This document shows positions 43,501 to 58,472 of a stretch of DNA of 64,000 bases, piece by piece. The DNA comes from Cryptomeria japonica. Its lineage: Eukaryota; Streptophyta; Pinopsida; Cupressales; Cupressaceae. Position 1 is the first letter of the stretch. Every line of letters starts with the position of its first letter. The notes beneath the pieces were generated by a model, which was not told the DNA's origin, ran no database searches, and worked only from the letters and a program-made list of their open reading frames with translations. The position numbers and the translations under genes were made by a program. Location of the stretch: positions 285,819,957 through 285,883,956 of the forward strand of contig NC_081410.1 in assembly GCF_030272615.1 (NCBI RefSeq). Direction: 5' to 3'.

Positions 43501-46160
43501 ACCATGTTTGTCAAAATCATGTTTTGATGCTATCAGCTTGCGATTCGTGACTTTGGAATTTTGTGTCTTTAAACATTTATTTTGATGTTTCAAAATAGGA
43601 GTTTTTGAGCCACATGCTCTGAAACGATGTTCAAAGAGCATGATGTGCATCAAAATCATGTTTTGACACTATAGGCTCCATAATAGGGACTTACCTCTTG
43701 AAACCTTGTTGTGCCTTCAAACACCAATTTTGATTCTTCGAAACCAAAGATTTTGAGGCATAAGGTCCAAAAATAGGTTCTAAGAGCACGATGTGCATCA
43801 AAATCAAATTTTGACACTAGTAGCTCCAAAATTAGGACCTGCATCTTGAAACCTTGTTGTGCCTCCAAACATTGACTTTGATGCTCCAAAACTAGGACTT
43901 TTGAGGCACAATTTCTAAAACAGGGTTCTAAGAGCACAATGTGCATCAAAATTGAATTTTGATGCTACTGGCTCTAGAATCGGGTTTTGCACTTGAAACT
44001 TTGTTGTGAATCAAAAAACTAATTTTGATGCCCCGAAAACATGGCTTTCGAGGCACAAGCTCCAAAATGACGTTTTAAGAGAATGATGTGTGTCGAAATT
44101 CAAAATTTTGACGCTACAAGCTCCGAAATAGGGACTTGCTTCTTGAAAACTTTTGTGCCTCAAAACATTGATTTTGATGTTCCAAAATCAGGGCTTTCAA
44201 GGCACAAGCTCCAAAATGAGGTTCTAAAAGCATAATGTACATCAAAATTTTGTTTTGAAGCTACCGAATCTAGAATTGGGACTTGTGTCTTGAAACCTTG
44301 TTGTGCCTCCAAACACAAATTTTGACACTACAGGATCTGGAATAGGGACTTGTTTCTTGAAACCTTGTTGTGCCTCAAAACTTTGATTTTGATGTTCTAA
44401 AATCAGGGCTTTCAAGGCAAAAGCTCTGAAATGAGGTTCTAAAATGATGTACATCAAAATTGCATTTTGACGCTACCGACTCTAGAATTGGGACTTTTAT
44501 CTTGAAACCTTGTTGTGCCTCCAAACACTATTTTTTATGCTCCACAAATGATGCTTTTGAGGCACAACCTCCGAAATGGGGTTCTAAGAACACAATGTTT
44601 GTCAAAATCATGTTTTAACGCTATCAGCTTGAGAATCGAGACTTGTGTCTTGATACCTTGTTGTGCCTTTAAACATTGATTTTGATGTTTTGAAATTGAA
44701 GCTTTCAAGCCATACACTTTTAAATGAGGTTCTAAGAGCACGATGTGCATCAAAATCATGTTATAACACTACAGGCTCCAGAATAGGGACTTGCATTTTG
44801 AAAGCTTGTTGTGCCTCCAATCACCAATTTTGATGCTTCAAAACCAAAGATTTTGAGGCATAAGCTCCAAAACAAGGTTCTAAGAGCATGATGTACATCA
44901 AAATGAAATATCGGCTCTAGAATGAGGACTTGAATCTTAAAACCTTGTTGTCCCTCCAAACATTGATTTTGATGCTCCAGAACTAGGGCTTTTGAGGCAC
45001 AATTTCTAAATAAGGTTGTAAGAGCACAATGTGCATCAAAATTGAATTTTGATGCTACTAGCTCTAGAATCAGGGCTTGCCTCTTGAAACCTTGTTGTGC
45101 CCCAAAACACTGATTTTGATGCTCTGAAACAAGGGCTTTTGAGGCACAAGCTTCGAAGTGAGGTTCTAAGAGCACGATGTGTGCCAAAATCATATTTTGA
45201 GGCTATTAACTCTAGAATCAGGACTTACATCTTGAAACCTTATTGTGCCTCCAAACATCGATTTTGATGCTCCAAAACTAGGTCTTTTGAGGCACAAGCT
45301 CTGAAATGAGCTTCTAAGAGAATGATGTGTATCAAAAAGGAATTTTGACTCTACAAGCTGCAGAATAGGGACTTGCTTCTTGAAATCTTGATGTGCCTCA
45401 AAACATTGATTTTGATTTTCCAAAATCAGGGCTTTCAAGGCATAAGCTCTGAAATGAGGTTCTAAGAGCACGATGTACATCAAAATTGCATTTTGACGCT
45501 ACCGACTCTGGAATTGGGACTTGTGTCTTGAAACCTTCTTGTGCCACCAAACACTAATTTTTTTTCTCCAAAAATGAGGATTTGAGGCAGAACCTTCGAA
45601 ATGAGGTTCTAAGAACACCATGTTTGTCAAAATCATGTTTTGACACTATCAGCTTGAGAATCGGGACTTTGTCTTGAAACCTTTTAGTGCCTTTAAACAT
45701 TGATTTTGATGTTTCAAAACTGGAGCTTTTGAGCCACACACTTCAAAACATGGTTCTAAGAGCACAATGTGCATCAAAATCATGTTTTGACACTACAGGC
45801 TCCAAAATAGGGACTTGCGTCTTCAAAGCTTGTTGTGCCTCCAAACACCAATTTTGATGATTTGAAACCAAAGATTTTGAGGCATAAGCTCCAAAACAAG
45901 GTTCCAAGAGCACGATGTGTGTCAAAATCAATTTTCGATGATACTGGCTCCAGAATAAGAACTTGCTTCTTAAAACCTTGTTGTGCATTCAAACATCGAT
46001 TTTGATGCTCCAAAACTTGGGCTTTTGAGGCACAACTTCTAAAAGAGGGTTCTAAGAGCACAATGTGCATCAAAATTGAATTTTTATTCTACTGGCTCTA
46101 AAATCAGGGCTTGCATCTTGAAACCTTGTTGTGCCTCAAAAAAATGATTTTGATGCTTCA

Positions 46161-46254
46161 AAACTAGGGCTTTCAAGGCACAAGCTTCGAAATGTGGTTC
46201 TAAGAGCAAACTAGGGCTTTCAAGGCACAAACTTCGAAATGTGGTTCTAAGAGC
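46161..46254. repeat. 47-bp duplication inside one satellite monomer
   Basis: 'aaactagggctttcaaggca' starts at 46161 and again at 46208; the copies are nearly identical and the word 'aatgtggttctaagagca' follows both. A replication-slippage type event. Confidence 0.85.
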
Positions 46255-49200
46255 ATGATGTGTGCCAAAATCGAAATGACCTTCTAAGAGAATTATATGC
46301 GTCAAAATGGAACTTGACACTACAGACTCCGAAATAGGGACTTGCTTCTTGAAACGTTGTTGTGCCCCAAAACATTGATTTTGATGTTCCAAAATCAGGG
46401 CTTTCAAGGCACAAGCTCTGAAATTAGGTTCTAAGAGCACGATGTACATCAAAATTGTGTTTTGACGCTACCGACTCTGGAATTCAAACTTGTGTTTTGA
46501 AACCTTGTTGTGCCTCCAAATAATAATTTTTATGCTCCAAAAACATGGCTTTTGAGGCACAACTTCCGAAATGAGGTTCTAAGAACACCATGTTTGTAAA
46601 AATCATGTTTTGATGCTATAAGCTTGAGAATCAGGACTCGTGTCTTGAAACCTTGTTGTGCCTTTAAACATTGCTTTTGATGTTTGGAAACTGGAGCTTT
46701 CAAGCCACACACTCTGAAATGAGGTTCTAAGGACATGATGTGCATCAAAATCATGTTTTGACACTACAGGCTCCATAATAGGGACTTGCGTCTTGAAAGC
46801 TTGTTGTTCCTCTAGACACCAATTTTGATACTTCAAAACTGAATATTTTGAGGCATAAGCTCCAAAACAAGGTTCTAAGAGCACAATGTGCATCAAAATC
46901 AAATTTTGACACTACCGGCTCCAGAATCAGGACTTGCATATTGAAACCTTGATGTGCCTCCAAACATCGATTTTGATGCTCCAAAACTGGGGCTTTTGAG
47001 GCACAATTTTTAAAACAAGGTTCTAAGAACAAAATGTGCATCAAAATTGAATTTTGAGGCTACTAAATCTAGAATCGGGGCTTGCATCTTGAAACCTTGT
47101 TGTGGCTCAAAACATTGATTTTGATGCTCTGAAATTGGGGCTTTCGGGGCACAAGCTTCGAAATGAGGTTCCAAGAGCACGATGTGCACCAAAATCAGAT
47201 TTTGATGCTATTGAATCTAGAATCAGGACTTGCATCTTGAAACCTTGTTGTGCCTCCAAACATTGATTTTGATGCTCCAAAACTAGGTCTTTTGAGGCAT
47301 AAGCTCCGAAATGAGCTTCTAAGATAATGTGCGTCAAAATGGAATTTTGATGCTACAAGCTCTGGAATAGGGACTTGCTTCTTGAAACCTTGTTATGCCT
47401 CAAAACATTGATATTTATGTTCCAAAATCAGGGCTTTCAAGGCACAAGCTCCGCAATGAGGTTCTAAGAGCACGATGTACATCAAAATTGTGTTTTGACG
47501 TTATCAACTCTGGAATTGGGACTTGTGTCTTAAAACCTTATTGTGCCTCCAAAAACTAATTTTTATGCTCCAAAAATGAGGCTTTTGAGGCACAACCTCC
47601 GAAATGAGTTTCTAAAAACTTCATGTTTGTCAAAATCGTGTTTTGACACTATCAGCTTGAGAATCGGGACTTGTGTCTTGAAACTTTGTTGTGGCTTTAA
47701 ACATTGATTTTGATGTTTTGAAACTGGAGCTTCGAGCCACATGCTCCGAAATGAGATTCTAAGAGCACGATGTGCATTAAAATCACATTTTGACACTACA
47801 GGCTCTGGAATAGGGACTTGCGTCTCGAAAGATTGTTGTGCCACCAAACACCAATTTCGATGCTTCAAAACCGAAGATTTTGAGGCATAAGCTCCAAAAC
47901 AAGGTTCTAAGAGAACGATGTGTGTCAAAATAAAATTTTGAGGCTACTATCTCCAAAATCAGGACTTGCATATTGAAACCTTGTTGTGCCTCCAAACATC
48001 AATTTTGATGCTCCAAAACTAGGGCTTTTGAGGCACAATTTTTAAAACAAGGTTCTAAGAACACAATGTGCATTAAAATTGAATTTTGATGCTAATGACT
48101 CTAGAATTGGGGATTGCATCTTGAAACCTTGTTGTACTTCAAAACATTGATTTTGATGCTCTGAACCTGGGGCTTTCGAGGCACAAGCTTTGAAATGATG
48201 TTCTAAGAGCACGATGTGCGACAAAATCAGAATTTGACTCTATTGACTCTAGAATTGGGACTTGCATCTTGAAACCTTGTTGTGCCTCCAAACATTGATT
48301 TTGATACTCCAAAACTAGGTCTTTCGAGGCACAAGCTCCCAAATGAGCTTCAAAGAGAATGTTGTGCATCAAAATGGAATTTTGACACTGCAGGCTCCAG
48401 AATAGGGACTTGCTTCTTGAAACCTTGTTGTGCCTCAAAACATTGATTTTGATGTTCCAAAATCAGGGCTTTCAAGGCACAAGCTCCGAAGTGAGGCTCT
48501 AAGAGCACGATGCACATCAAAATTTTGTTTTAACACTACTGACTCTGGAATTGGGACTCATGTCTTCAAACCTTGTTGTGCCTCCAAACACTAAATTTTA
48601 TGCAGCAAAAATGAGGCTTTTGAGGCACGACCTCTGAAATGAGGTTCTAAGAACACCATGTTTGTAAACATCATTGTTTGACGCTATCAGCATGAGAATT
48701 GGGACTTGTGTCTTGAAACCTTGTCATGCCTTTAAACATTGATTTTGATGTTTTGAAACTGGAGCTTTCGAGCCACACGCTCCGAAATGAGGTTCTAAGA
48801 GCACGCACGATGTGCACCAAAATCATGTTTTGATATTGCATAGGGACTTGCACCTTGAAAGCTTGTTGTTCCTCCAAACACCAATTTTGATGCTTTGAAA
48901 CCAAAGATTTTGAGGCATAAGCTCCAAAACAAGGTTCTAAGAACACGATTTGTGTCAAAATCAAATTTTGACACTATCACCTATAGAATCAAAACTTTCA
49001 TCTTGAAACCTTGTTCTGCCTCCAAACATCGATTTTTGATGCTCGAAAACTGGGGCTTTTGAGGCACAATTTCTAAAACAGGGTTCTAAGAGCACAATGT
49101 GCACCAAAATTGAATTTTGATGCTACTGGCTCTAGAATCAGAGCTTGCATCTTGAAACTTTGTTGTGCCTCAAAACACTAATTTTGATGCTTGGAAAATA

Positions 49201-52200
49201 GGGCTTTCGAGGCATAAGCTTTGAAATGAGGTTCAAAAGCACGATATGCGTGGAAATCAGATTTTGATGCTATTGACTCTAGAATCGGGACTTGCATCTT
49301 GAAACATTGTTGAGCCTCCAAACATTGATTTTGATGCTCCAAAACTGGGTCTTTCGAGGCACAAGCTCTGAAATGAGCTTTTAAGAGAAAGATGTGCATC
49401 AAAATGGAATTTTGTTGCTATGGGCTCTAGAATAGGGACTTTCTTCTTGAAAACTGTTGTGCCGCAGAACATTGATTTTGATGTTCCAAAATCAGAGCTT
49501 TCAAGGCACAATCTCCAAAATGAGGTCCTAGGAGCATGATGTACATCAAAATTGCGTTTTCATGATACCGACTCTGGAATTGTGACTTGTGTCTTGAAAC
49601 CTTGTTGTGCCTCCAAACACTAATTTTTATGTTCCAAAAATGAGGCTTTTGAGGCACAACCTCCGGAATGACATTCTAAGAACACCATGTTTTTCAAAAT
49701 CTTGTTTTGATGCCATCAGCTTGAGAATCGGGACTTGTGTCTTGAAACCTTGTTGTGCCTTTAAACATTAATTTTGATGTTTTAAAACTAGAGCTTTCGA
49801 TCTACATGCTCCGAAATGAGGTTCTAAGAGCATGATGTGCATCAAAATCACATTTTGACACAGCAGGCTCTAGAATAGGGACTTGCGTCTTGAAAGCTTG
49901 TTGTGCCTCCAAACACCAATTTTGATGCATCAAAACCAAAGATTTTGAGGCATAAGCTCCAAAATAAGGTTCTCAGAGTATGATGTACATCAAAATCAAT
50001 TTTTGATGCTACCAGCTCCAGAATCAAGACTTGCATCTTGAAACCTTGTTTTGCCTCCAAACATCGATTTTGATGCTCCAAAATTGGGGTTTTTGAGGCA
50101 CAAATTCTAAAATAGGGTACTAAGAGCGCAATGTGCATCAAAATTGAATTTTGATGCTACTGAATCTAGAATTGGGGCTTGCATCTTGAAACCTTGTTGT
50201 GCCTCAAAACACTGATTTTGATGCTCTAAAACTGGGGCTTTTGAGGCACAAGCTTTGAAGTGAGGTTCTAAGAGCACGCTATGCGCAAAAATCAAATTTT
50301 GACACTATTGACTCTAGAATTGGGATTTGCATCTTAAAACCATGTTGTGCCTCCAAACATTGATTTTGATTCTCCAAAACTGGGTCTTTCAAGGCACAAG
50401 CTCCAAAATGAGCTTCTAAGAGAATGATGTGCATCAAAATGGAATTTCGACGCCACAGGCTCAGGAAAAGGGACTTGCTTCTTGAAACCTTGTTGTACCT
50501 CAAAACATTGATTTTGATGTTCCAAAATCAGGGCTTTCAAGGTACAAGTTCTGAAATGAAGTTCTAAGAGCATGATGTACATCAAAATTGCATTTTCATG
50601 CTACCGACTCTGGAATTGTGACTTGTGTCTTGAAACTTTTTTGTGCCTCCAAACAATAATTTTTATGCTCCAAAAATAAGGCTTTTGAGGTACGACCTCC
50701 GAAATGAGGTTCTAAGAACACCATGTTTGTCAAAATCGTGTTTTAACACTATCAGCTTGACAATCTAGACTTGTGTCTTGAAACCTTCTTGTGCCTTTAA
50801 ACATTGATTTTGAAGTTTTGAAATTGCAGCTTTCAAGCCACATGCTTCGAAATGAGGTTCTAAGAACACAATGTGCATCAAAATCACATTTTGACACTAC
50901 AGGCTTCATAATACGGACTTGAGTCTTGAAAGCTTGTTGTGCCTCGAAACACCAATTTTGATGCTAAGAAACCGAAGATTTTGAGGCATAAACTCCAAAA
51001 CAAGCTTCTAAGAGCACAATGTGCATCAAAATCAAATTTTGACGCTTCCGGCTCCAAAATTTGGACTTGCATCTTGAAGCCTTGTTGTGCCTCCAAACAT
51101 CGATTTTGATGCTCCAAAACTTGGTCTTTTGAGGCACAATTTCTAAAACGGGGTTCTAAGAGGACAGTATGCATCAAAATTGAATTTTGATGCTACTCGC
51201 TCTAGAATCGGGCCTTGCATCTTGAAACCTTGTTGTGCCTCAAAACACTGATTTTGCTGCTCTGAAACTGGGGCTTTGGAGGCACAAGCTTTGAAATGAT
51301 GTTCCAAGAGCACGATGTGCCCCAAATTCAGATTTTGACGCTATTGACTCTAGAATTAGGACTTGCATCTTGAAACCTTGTTGTGCCTCCAAACATTGAT
51401 TTTGATGCTCCAAAACTGGGTCTTTTGAGGCACAAGCTCTGAAATGACCTTCTAAGAGAATGATGTGCGTCAAAACTCCATTTTGACACTACAGGCTCTA
51501 GAATAGGGACTTGCTTCTTGAAACCTTGTTGTGCCTCAAAACATTGATTTTGATGTTCCAAAATCAGGGCTTTCAGAGCACAAGCTTCGAGATGAGGTTC
51601 TAAAAGCACTATGTACATCAAAATTGCGTTTTGATTCTACTGACTCTAGAATTGGGACTTGTGTTTTGAAACCTTGTTGTGCCTCCAAACACTAATTTGT
51701 ATGCTCCAAAAATGAGGGTTTTGAGGCACAACCTCCGAAATGAGGTTCTAAGAGCATGATGTACATCAAAAAAAAAATTTACGCTACCGACTCTAGAATT
51801 GGGACTCATGTCTTCAAACCTTGTTGTGCCTCCAAACACTAATTTTTATGCTACAAAAAGGAGGCTTTTGAGGCACGAACTCGAAATGAGGTTGTAAGAG
51901 CACCATGTTTGTAAATATTGTTTTTTGATGCTATCAGCTTGAGGATGTGGACTTGTTTCTTGAAACCTAGAGCTTTCGAACCACACTCCGAAACGAGGTT
52001 CTAAGAGCATGCACAATGTGCATCAAAATCATGTTTTGACACTACAGGCTCCAGAATAGGGACTTGCATCTTGAAAGCTTGTTGTGCCTCCAAACACCAA
52101 TTTTGATGCTTTGAAACCGAAGATTTTGAGGCATAAGCTCCAAAACAAGGTTCTCAGAGCACAATGTGCGTCAAAATCAAATTTTGACGCTACCGGCTCC

Positions 52201-55200
52201 AAAATCAGGACTTGCATCTTGAAGCCTTGTTGTGCCTCCAAACATTGATTTTGATGCTCCAAAACTTGGTCTTTTGAGGCACAATTTCTAAAACAGTGTT
52301 CTACGAGGACAATGTACATCAAAATTGAATTTTGATGCTACCTGCTCTAGAATCGGGCCTTGCATCTTGAAACCTTACTGTGCCTGAAAACACTAATTAT
52401 TGATGCTCTGAAATCGGGGCTTTTGAGGCACAAGCTTCGAAATGTGGTTCTAAGAGCATGATGTGCGCCAAAATTAGATTTTGACGCTATTGACTCTAGA
52501 ATCAGGACTTGCATTTTGAAACCTTGTTGTGCCTACAAACATTGATTTTGATGCTCCAAAAGAGGGTCTTTCGAGGCACAAGCTTTGAAATGAGCTTCTA
52601 AGAGAATGATGTGCATCAAAATGAGGTTCTAAGAGCATGCACGATGTGCATCAAAATCACATTTTGACACTACAAGCTCCAGAATAGGGACTTGCATCTT
52701 GAAAGCTTCTTGTGCCACCAAACACTAATTTTGACGATTTGAAACCAAAGAATTTGAGGCATAAGTTCCAAAAAAAGGTTCTTAGAGCATGATGTGCATC
52801 AAAATCAAATTTTGATGGTACCAGCTCCAGAATTAGGACTTGCATCTTGAAACCTTGCTGTACCTCCAAACAATGATTTTGATGGTCCAAAACTAGGGCT
52901 TTTGAGGCACAATTTCTAAACTAGGGTTCTAAGAGCACAATGTGCATCAAAATTGAAATTGAATTTTGATGTTGTTGGCTCTAGAATCGGGGCTTGCATC
53001 TTGAAACCTTGTTGTGCCTCAAAATAGTCATTTTCGTGCTCTGAAATTGGGGCTTTCAAGGAACAACCTTCGAAATGAGGTTCTAAGAGCATGATGTGTG
53101 CCAAAATCAGATTTTAACGCTATTGACTCTAGAATTGTGACTTGCATCTTGAAACCTTGTTGTGCCTCCAAACTTTGATTTTGATGCTCCAAAACTAGGT
53201 CTTTCCAGGAACAAGCTCCGAAATGAGCTTTTAAGAGAATGAAGTGCATCAAATTGGAATTTTGACGCTATAGTCTTTGGAATAGGGACTTTCTTCTTGA
53301 AACCTTTTCATGCCTCAATACATTGATTTTGATGTTCCAAAATCAGGGCTTTCAAGGCACAAGTTTCAGAATGAGGGTCTAAGAGCACGATGTTCATCAA
53401 AATTGCATTTTAATGTTATCAACTCTGGAATTGGGACTCATTTCATGAAACCTCTTTGTGCCTCCATACACTAATTTTTATGCTCCCAAAAGGAGGCTTT
53501 TGAGGCACAACCTCTGAAATGAGATTCTAAGAACACCATGTTTGTCAAAATTGTGTTTTGGTGCTATCAGCTTGAGAATCAAGACTTGTGTCTTGGAAAC
53601 TTATTGTGCCTTTAAACATTGATTTTGATGTTTCTAAATTGGATCTTTCGAGCCACATGCTCTGAAACAAGGTTCTAAGAGCACTCACGATGTGCATCAA
53701 AATCATGTTTTGATACTATAGGCTCCAGAATAGGGAATTGCATCTTGAAAGCTTGTTGTGCCTCCAAACACCAATTTCGATGCTTTGAAACCGAATATTT
53801 TGAGGCATAATCTCCAAAACAAGGTTCTATGAGCATGATCTGCATCAAAATCAAATTTTGATGCTACTGACTCTAGAATCAGGGCTTGCATCTTGAAACC
53901 TTGTTGTGCCTCAAAACACTGATTTTGATGTTCTGAAACTGGGGCTTTCGAGGCACAAGCTTTGAAATGAGGTTCTAAGATCACAACAAGCGCCAAAATC
54001 AGATTTTGATGCTATTGACTCTAGAATTGGGACTTGCATCTTGAAACCTTGTTCTTCCTCCAAACATTGATTTTGATGCTCCAAAACTAGGTCTTTCGAG
54101 GCACAAGCTTTGAAATGAGCTTCCAAGAGAATCATGTGTGTGAAAATGGAATTTTGACGCTATGGGCTGTGGAGTAGGGACTTTCTTCTTGAAATCTTAT
54201 TGTGTATCAATAAATTGGTTTTGTTGTTCCAAAATCAGAGCTTTGAAGGCACAAACTCAGAAATGAGGTTCTAAGAGCACGATGTACATCAAAATTGCGT
54301 TATGATGCTACCGACTCTGAAATTGGGACTCATGTCTTGAAACCTTGTTGTGCCTCCAAACACTTATTTTTATGTTCCAATAACGAGGCTTTTGAGGCAC
54401 AACCTCCGAAATGAGTTTCTAAGAACACCATGTTTGTCAAAATCATGTTTTGACGCTATCAACTTGAGAATCAAAACTTGTATCTTGAAACCTTGTTGTG
54501 CCTTTAAACATTGATTTTGATGTTTTGAAACTGGAGCTTTCGAGCCACTCACTCCGAAATGAGGTTCTAAGAGCACAATGTGCATCAAAATAATGTTTTG
54601 ATAGTACAGGCTCCCGAATAGGGACTTGTGTCTTGAAAGCTTGTTGTGCCTCCAAATACCAATTTTGATGTTTTGAAACCAAAGATTTTGAGGCATAAGC
54701 TCCAAAACAAGGTTCCGAGAGCACAATGTGTGTCAAAATCAAATTTTGACGCTATCGGCTTTAGAATCAGGACTTGCATCTAGATACCTTGTTGTGTTTC
54801 AAACCACTAATTTTGATGCTCTAGGGCTTTCGAAGCAAAAACTTTGAAATTTGGTTCTAAGAGCATGATGTACACCAAAATTAGATTTTGAGACTATTGA
54901 CTCTAGAATCAAGATTTGCATCTTGAAACCTTGTTGTGCCTCCAAACATTGATTTTGATGCTCCAAAACTGGGTTTTTCAAGGGACAAGCTTTGAAATGA
55001 GCTTCTAAGAGAATGATGTGCATCAAAATGGAATTTTGATGCTAAAGGCTCCAAAATAGGGACTTGCTTCTTGGAACCTTGTTGTTCCGCAAAACATTGA
55101 TTTTGATGTTCCAAAATCAGGGCTTTCAAGGCACAAGCTCTGAAATGAGGTTCTAAGAACATGATGTACATCGAAATTGCATTTTGACGCTGCTGACTCT

Positions 55201-58200
55201 GGAATTGGAACTCGTGTCTTGAAACCTTGTTATGCCTCCAAACACTAATTTTTATGCTCCAAAAATGAGGCTTTTGAGGCATGACCTCCGAAATGAGGTT
55301 CTAAGAACACCATGTTTTTCAAAATCTTGTTTTGATGCCATCAGCTTCAGAATCGAGACTTGTGTTTTGAAACCTTGTTGTGCCTTTGAACATTGATTTT
55401 TATGTTCTGAAATTGGAGCTTTTGAGCTGAACACTTTGAAAGGAGGTTCTAAGAGTACAATGTGCATCAAAATCATGTTTTGACACTACATGTTCTGAAA
55501 TAGGGACTTGCATCTTGAAAGCTTGTTGTGCCTCCAAACACCAATTTTGATGCATCAAAACCGAATATTTTTAGGCATAAGCTCCAAAACAAGGTTCTAA
55601 GAGCATGATGTGCATCAAAATCAAATTTTTATGCTTCATGCTCCAGAATTAAGACTTGCATCTTGAAACCTTGTTGTGCCTCCAAACATCGATTTTGATG
55701 CTTTTAAACTTGGGCTTTTGTGGCACAATTTCTAAAATAGGGTTCTAAGAGCACAATGTGCATCAAAATTGAATTTTTATTCTATTGGCTCTAGAATCGG
55801 TGCTTGCATCTTGAAACCTTGTTGTGCCTCAAAAAATTGATTTTGATGCTCCGAAACAGGGGCTTTCAGGGCACAAGCTTCGATATGTGGTTCTAAGAGC
55901 ACGATATGCTCCAAAATCAGATTTTGACACTGTTGACTCTAGAATCGGGACTTGCATCTTGAAACCTTGTTGTGACTCCAAACATGTGCGTCAAAATGGA
56001 AATGAGCTTCTAAGAGTATGTGCGTCAAAATGGAATTTTCATGCTATAGGCTCTAGAATAGGGACTTGCTTCTTGAAATGTTGTTGTGCCCCAAAACAAC
56101 ATTTTGACACTACAGGCTCCGGAATAGGGACTTGCATCTTGAATGCTTGTTGTGCATCCAAATATCGATTCTGATGCTCAAAAACTAGGTCTTTCGAGGC
56201 ACAAGCTCCGAAATGAGCTTCTAAAAGAATGATGTGCATCAAAATGGAATTTTGACGCTACAGTCTCCGGAATAGGGACTTGCTTCTTCAAATTTTGTTG
56301 TGCCTCAAAACATTGATTTTGATGTTCCCTAATTAGGGCTTTTGAGGCACAAGCTTCGAAATGAGGTTTTAGGAGCACGATGTGCGCCAAAATCAGATTT
56401 TGATGCTACTGACTCTAAAATCGGGGCTTGGATTTCGAATCCTTGTTTTGCCTCAAAACAATGATGTTGATGCTAGAAAATTGGGGCTTTTGAGGCACAA
56501 GCTTTGAAATGAGGTTCTAGGAGCACAATGTGTGATAAAATAATATTTTGATTCTATTCACTCTAAAATCGGGACTTGCATCTTGAAACCTTGTTCTGCC
56601 TCCAAACATTGATTTTGATGCTCAAAAACTGGGTCTTTCGAGGCATAAGCTCCAAAATGAGCTTCTAAGAGAATGATGTGAGTCAAAATGGAATTTTGTA
56701 GCTATAGGCTCCGGAATAGGGACTTGCTTCTTGAAACCTTGTTGTGCCTCAAAACATTGATTTTGATGTTCCAAAATCAGGGTTTTTAAGGCACAAGCTC
56801 CGAAATGAGGTTCTAAGAGGACGATGTACATCAAAATTGTATTTTGACGCTACCAACTCTATAATTGGAACTTGTTTCTGGAAAACTTGTTGTGCCTTCA
56901 AACACTAATTTTTATGCTCCAAAAATGAGGCTTTTGAGGCACAACCTCCGAAATGAGGTTCTAAGAACACCATGTTTGTCAAAATCATGTTTTGACGCTA
57001 TTAGCTTGAGAATTGGGACTTGTTTCTTGAAACCTTGTTGTGCCTTTAAACATTGATTTTGATGTTTGGAAACTAAAGCTTTCAAGCCACATGCTCTCAA
57101 ACAAGGTTCTAAGAGCATGATTTGCATCAAAATCATGTTTTGACATGATAGGCTCTGGAATAGGGACTTGCGTCTTGTAAGATTGTTGTGCCTCCAGACA
57201 CCAATTTTCATGCTTCGAAACCGAAGATTCTAAAGCATAAGTTCCCAAACAAGGTTCTAAGAGCACGACGTGCATCAAAATCAAATTTTGATGCTACCAG
57301 ATCCAGAATCATGACTTGCATCTTGAAACCTTATTGTGCCTCCAAATATCAATTTAGATGCTCCAACACTGGGGCTTTTGAGGCACAATTTCTAAAATAG
57401 GGTTCCAAGAGCACAATATGCATCAAAATTGAATTTTGATGCTACTAGCTCTAGAATCGGGGCTTGCATCTTGAAACCTTGTTATGCCTTAAAAGAGTGA
57501 TTTTGGTTCTCCGAAAACATGAGGCAAAAGCTTCGAAATGAGGTTCCAAGAGCACGATGTGCACCAAAATCAGATTTTGATGCTATTAACTCTAGAATCG
57601 GGACTTGTATCTTGAAACCTTGTTATGCCTCTAGACATTGAATTTTGATGTTCCAAAACTAGGTCTTTCATGGCACAAGCTCTGGAATGAGCTTCTAAGA
57701 GAATGATGTTCATCAAAATGGAATTTTGACGCTATAGGCTCTGGAATAGGGACTTGCTTCTTGAAACCTTGTTGTGCCTCAAAACATTTATTTTGATGTT
57801 CCAAAATTAGAGCTTTCAAGGCATAAGCTCCAAAATTAGGTTCTAAGAGCACAATGTACATCAAAATTGCATTTTGATGCTACTGACTTTGGAATTGGGA
57901 CTTTTGTCTTGAAACCTTGTTGTGCCTCCAAACACTAATTTTTATGCTCCAAAAATGAGGCTTTTGAGGTACAACCTTCGAAATGAGGTTCTTAGAACAC
58001 CATGTTTCTCAAAATTGTGTTTTGACGCTATCAGTTTGAGAATATGGACTTGTGTCTTGAAACCTTGTTATGCCTTCAAAAATTGATTTTGATGTTTCAA
58101 AACTAGAGCTTTCGAGCCACACACTCCAAAATGAGGTTCTAAGAGCATGATGTGCATCAACATCATGTTTTGACAGTACAGGCTCTGGAATAGGGAGTTG

Positions 58201-58449
58201 CATTTTGAAAGCTTGTTGTGCCTCCAAACACCAATTTTAATGCTTCAAAACCAAAGATTTTTAGGCATATGCTCAAAAACAAGGTTCTAAGAGCATGATG
58301 TGTGCCAAAATCAAATTTTGATGCCACTGGTTCCAGAATCGGGACTTGGATCTTGAAACCTTGTTGTGCCTCCAAACATCAATTTTGATGCCCCAAAATT
58401 GGGACTTTTGAGGCACAATTTCTAAAACAGGGTTCTAAGAGCACAATGT

Positions 58450-58472
58450 GCATCAAAATTGAATTTTGATGC
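58450..58472. repeat. Dyad-symmetric element in a type-1 satellite monomer (representative)
   Basis: GCATCAAAATT and AATTTTGATGC flank a single G: a perfect 11-bp inverted repeat. The same 23 bp recurs in most type-1 monomers, and other types keep a related dyad at the same place with a 2-3 base centre. Confidence 0.85.
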
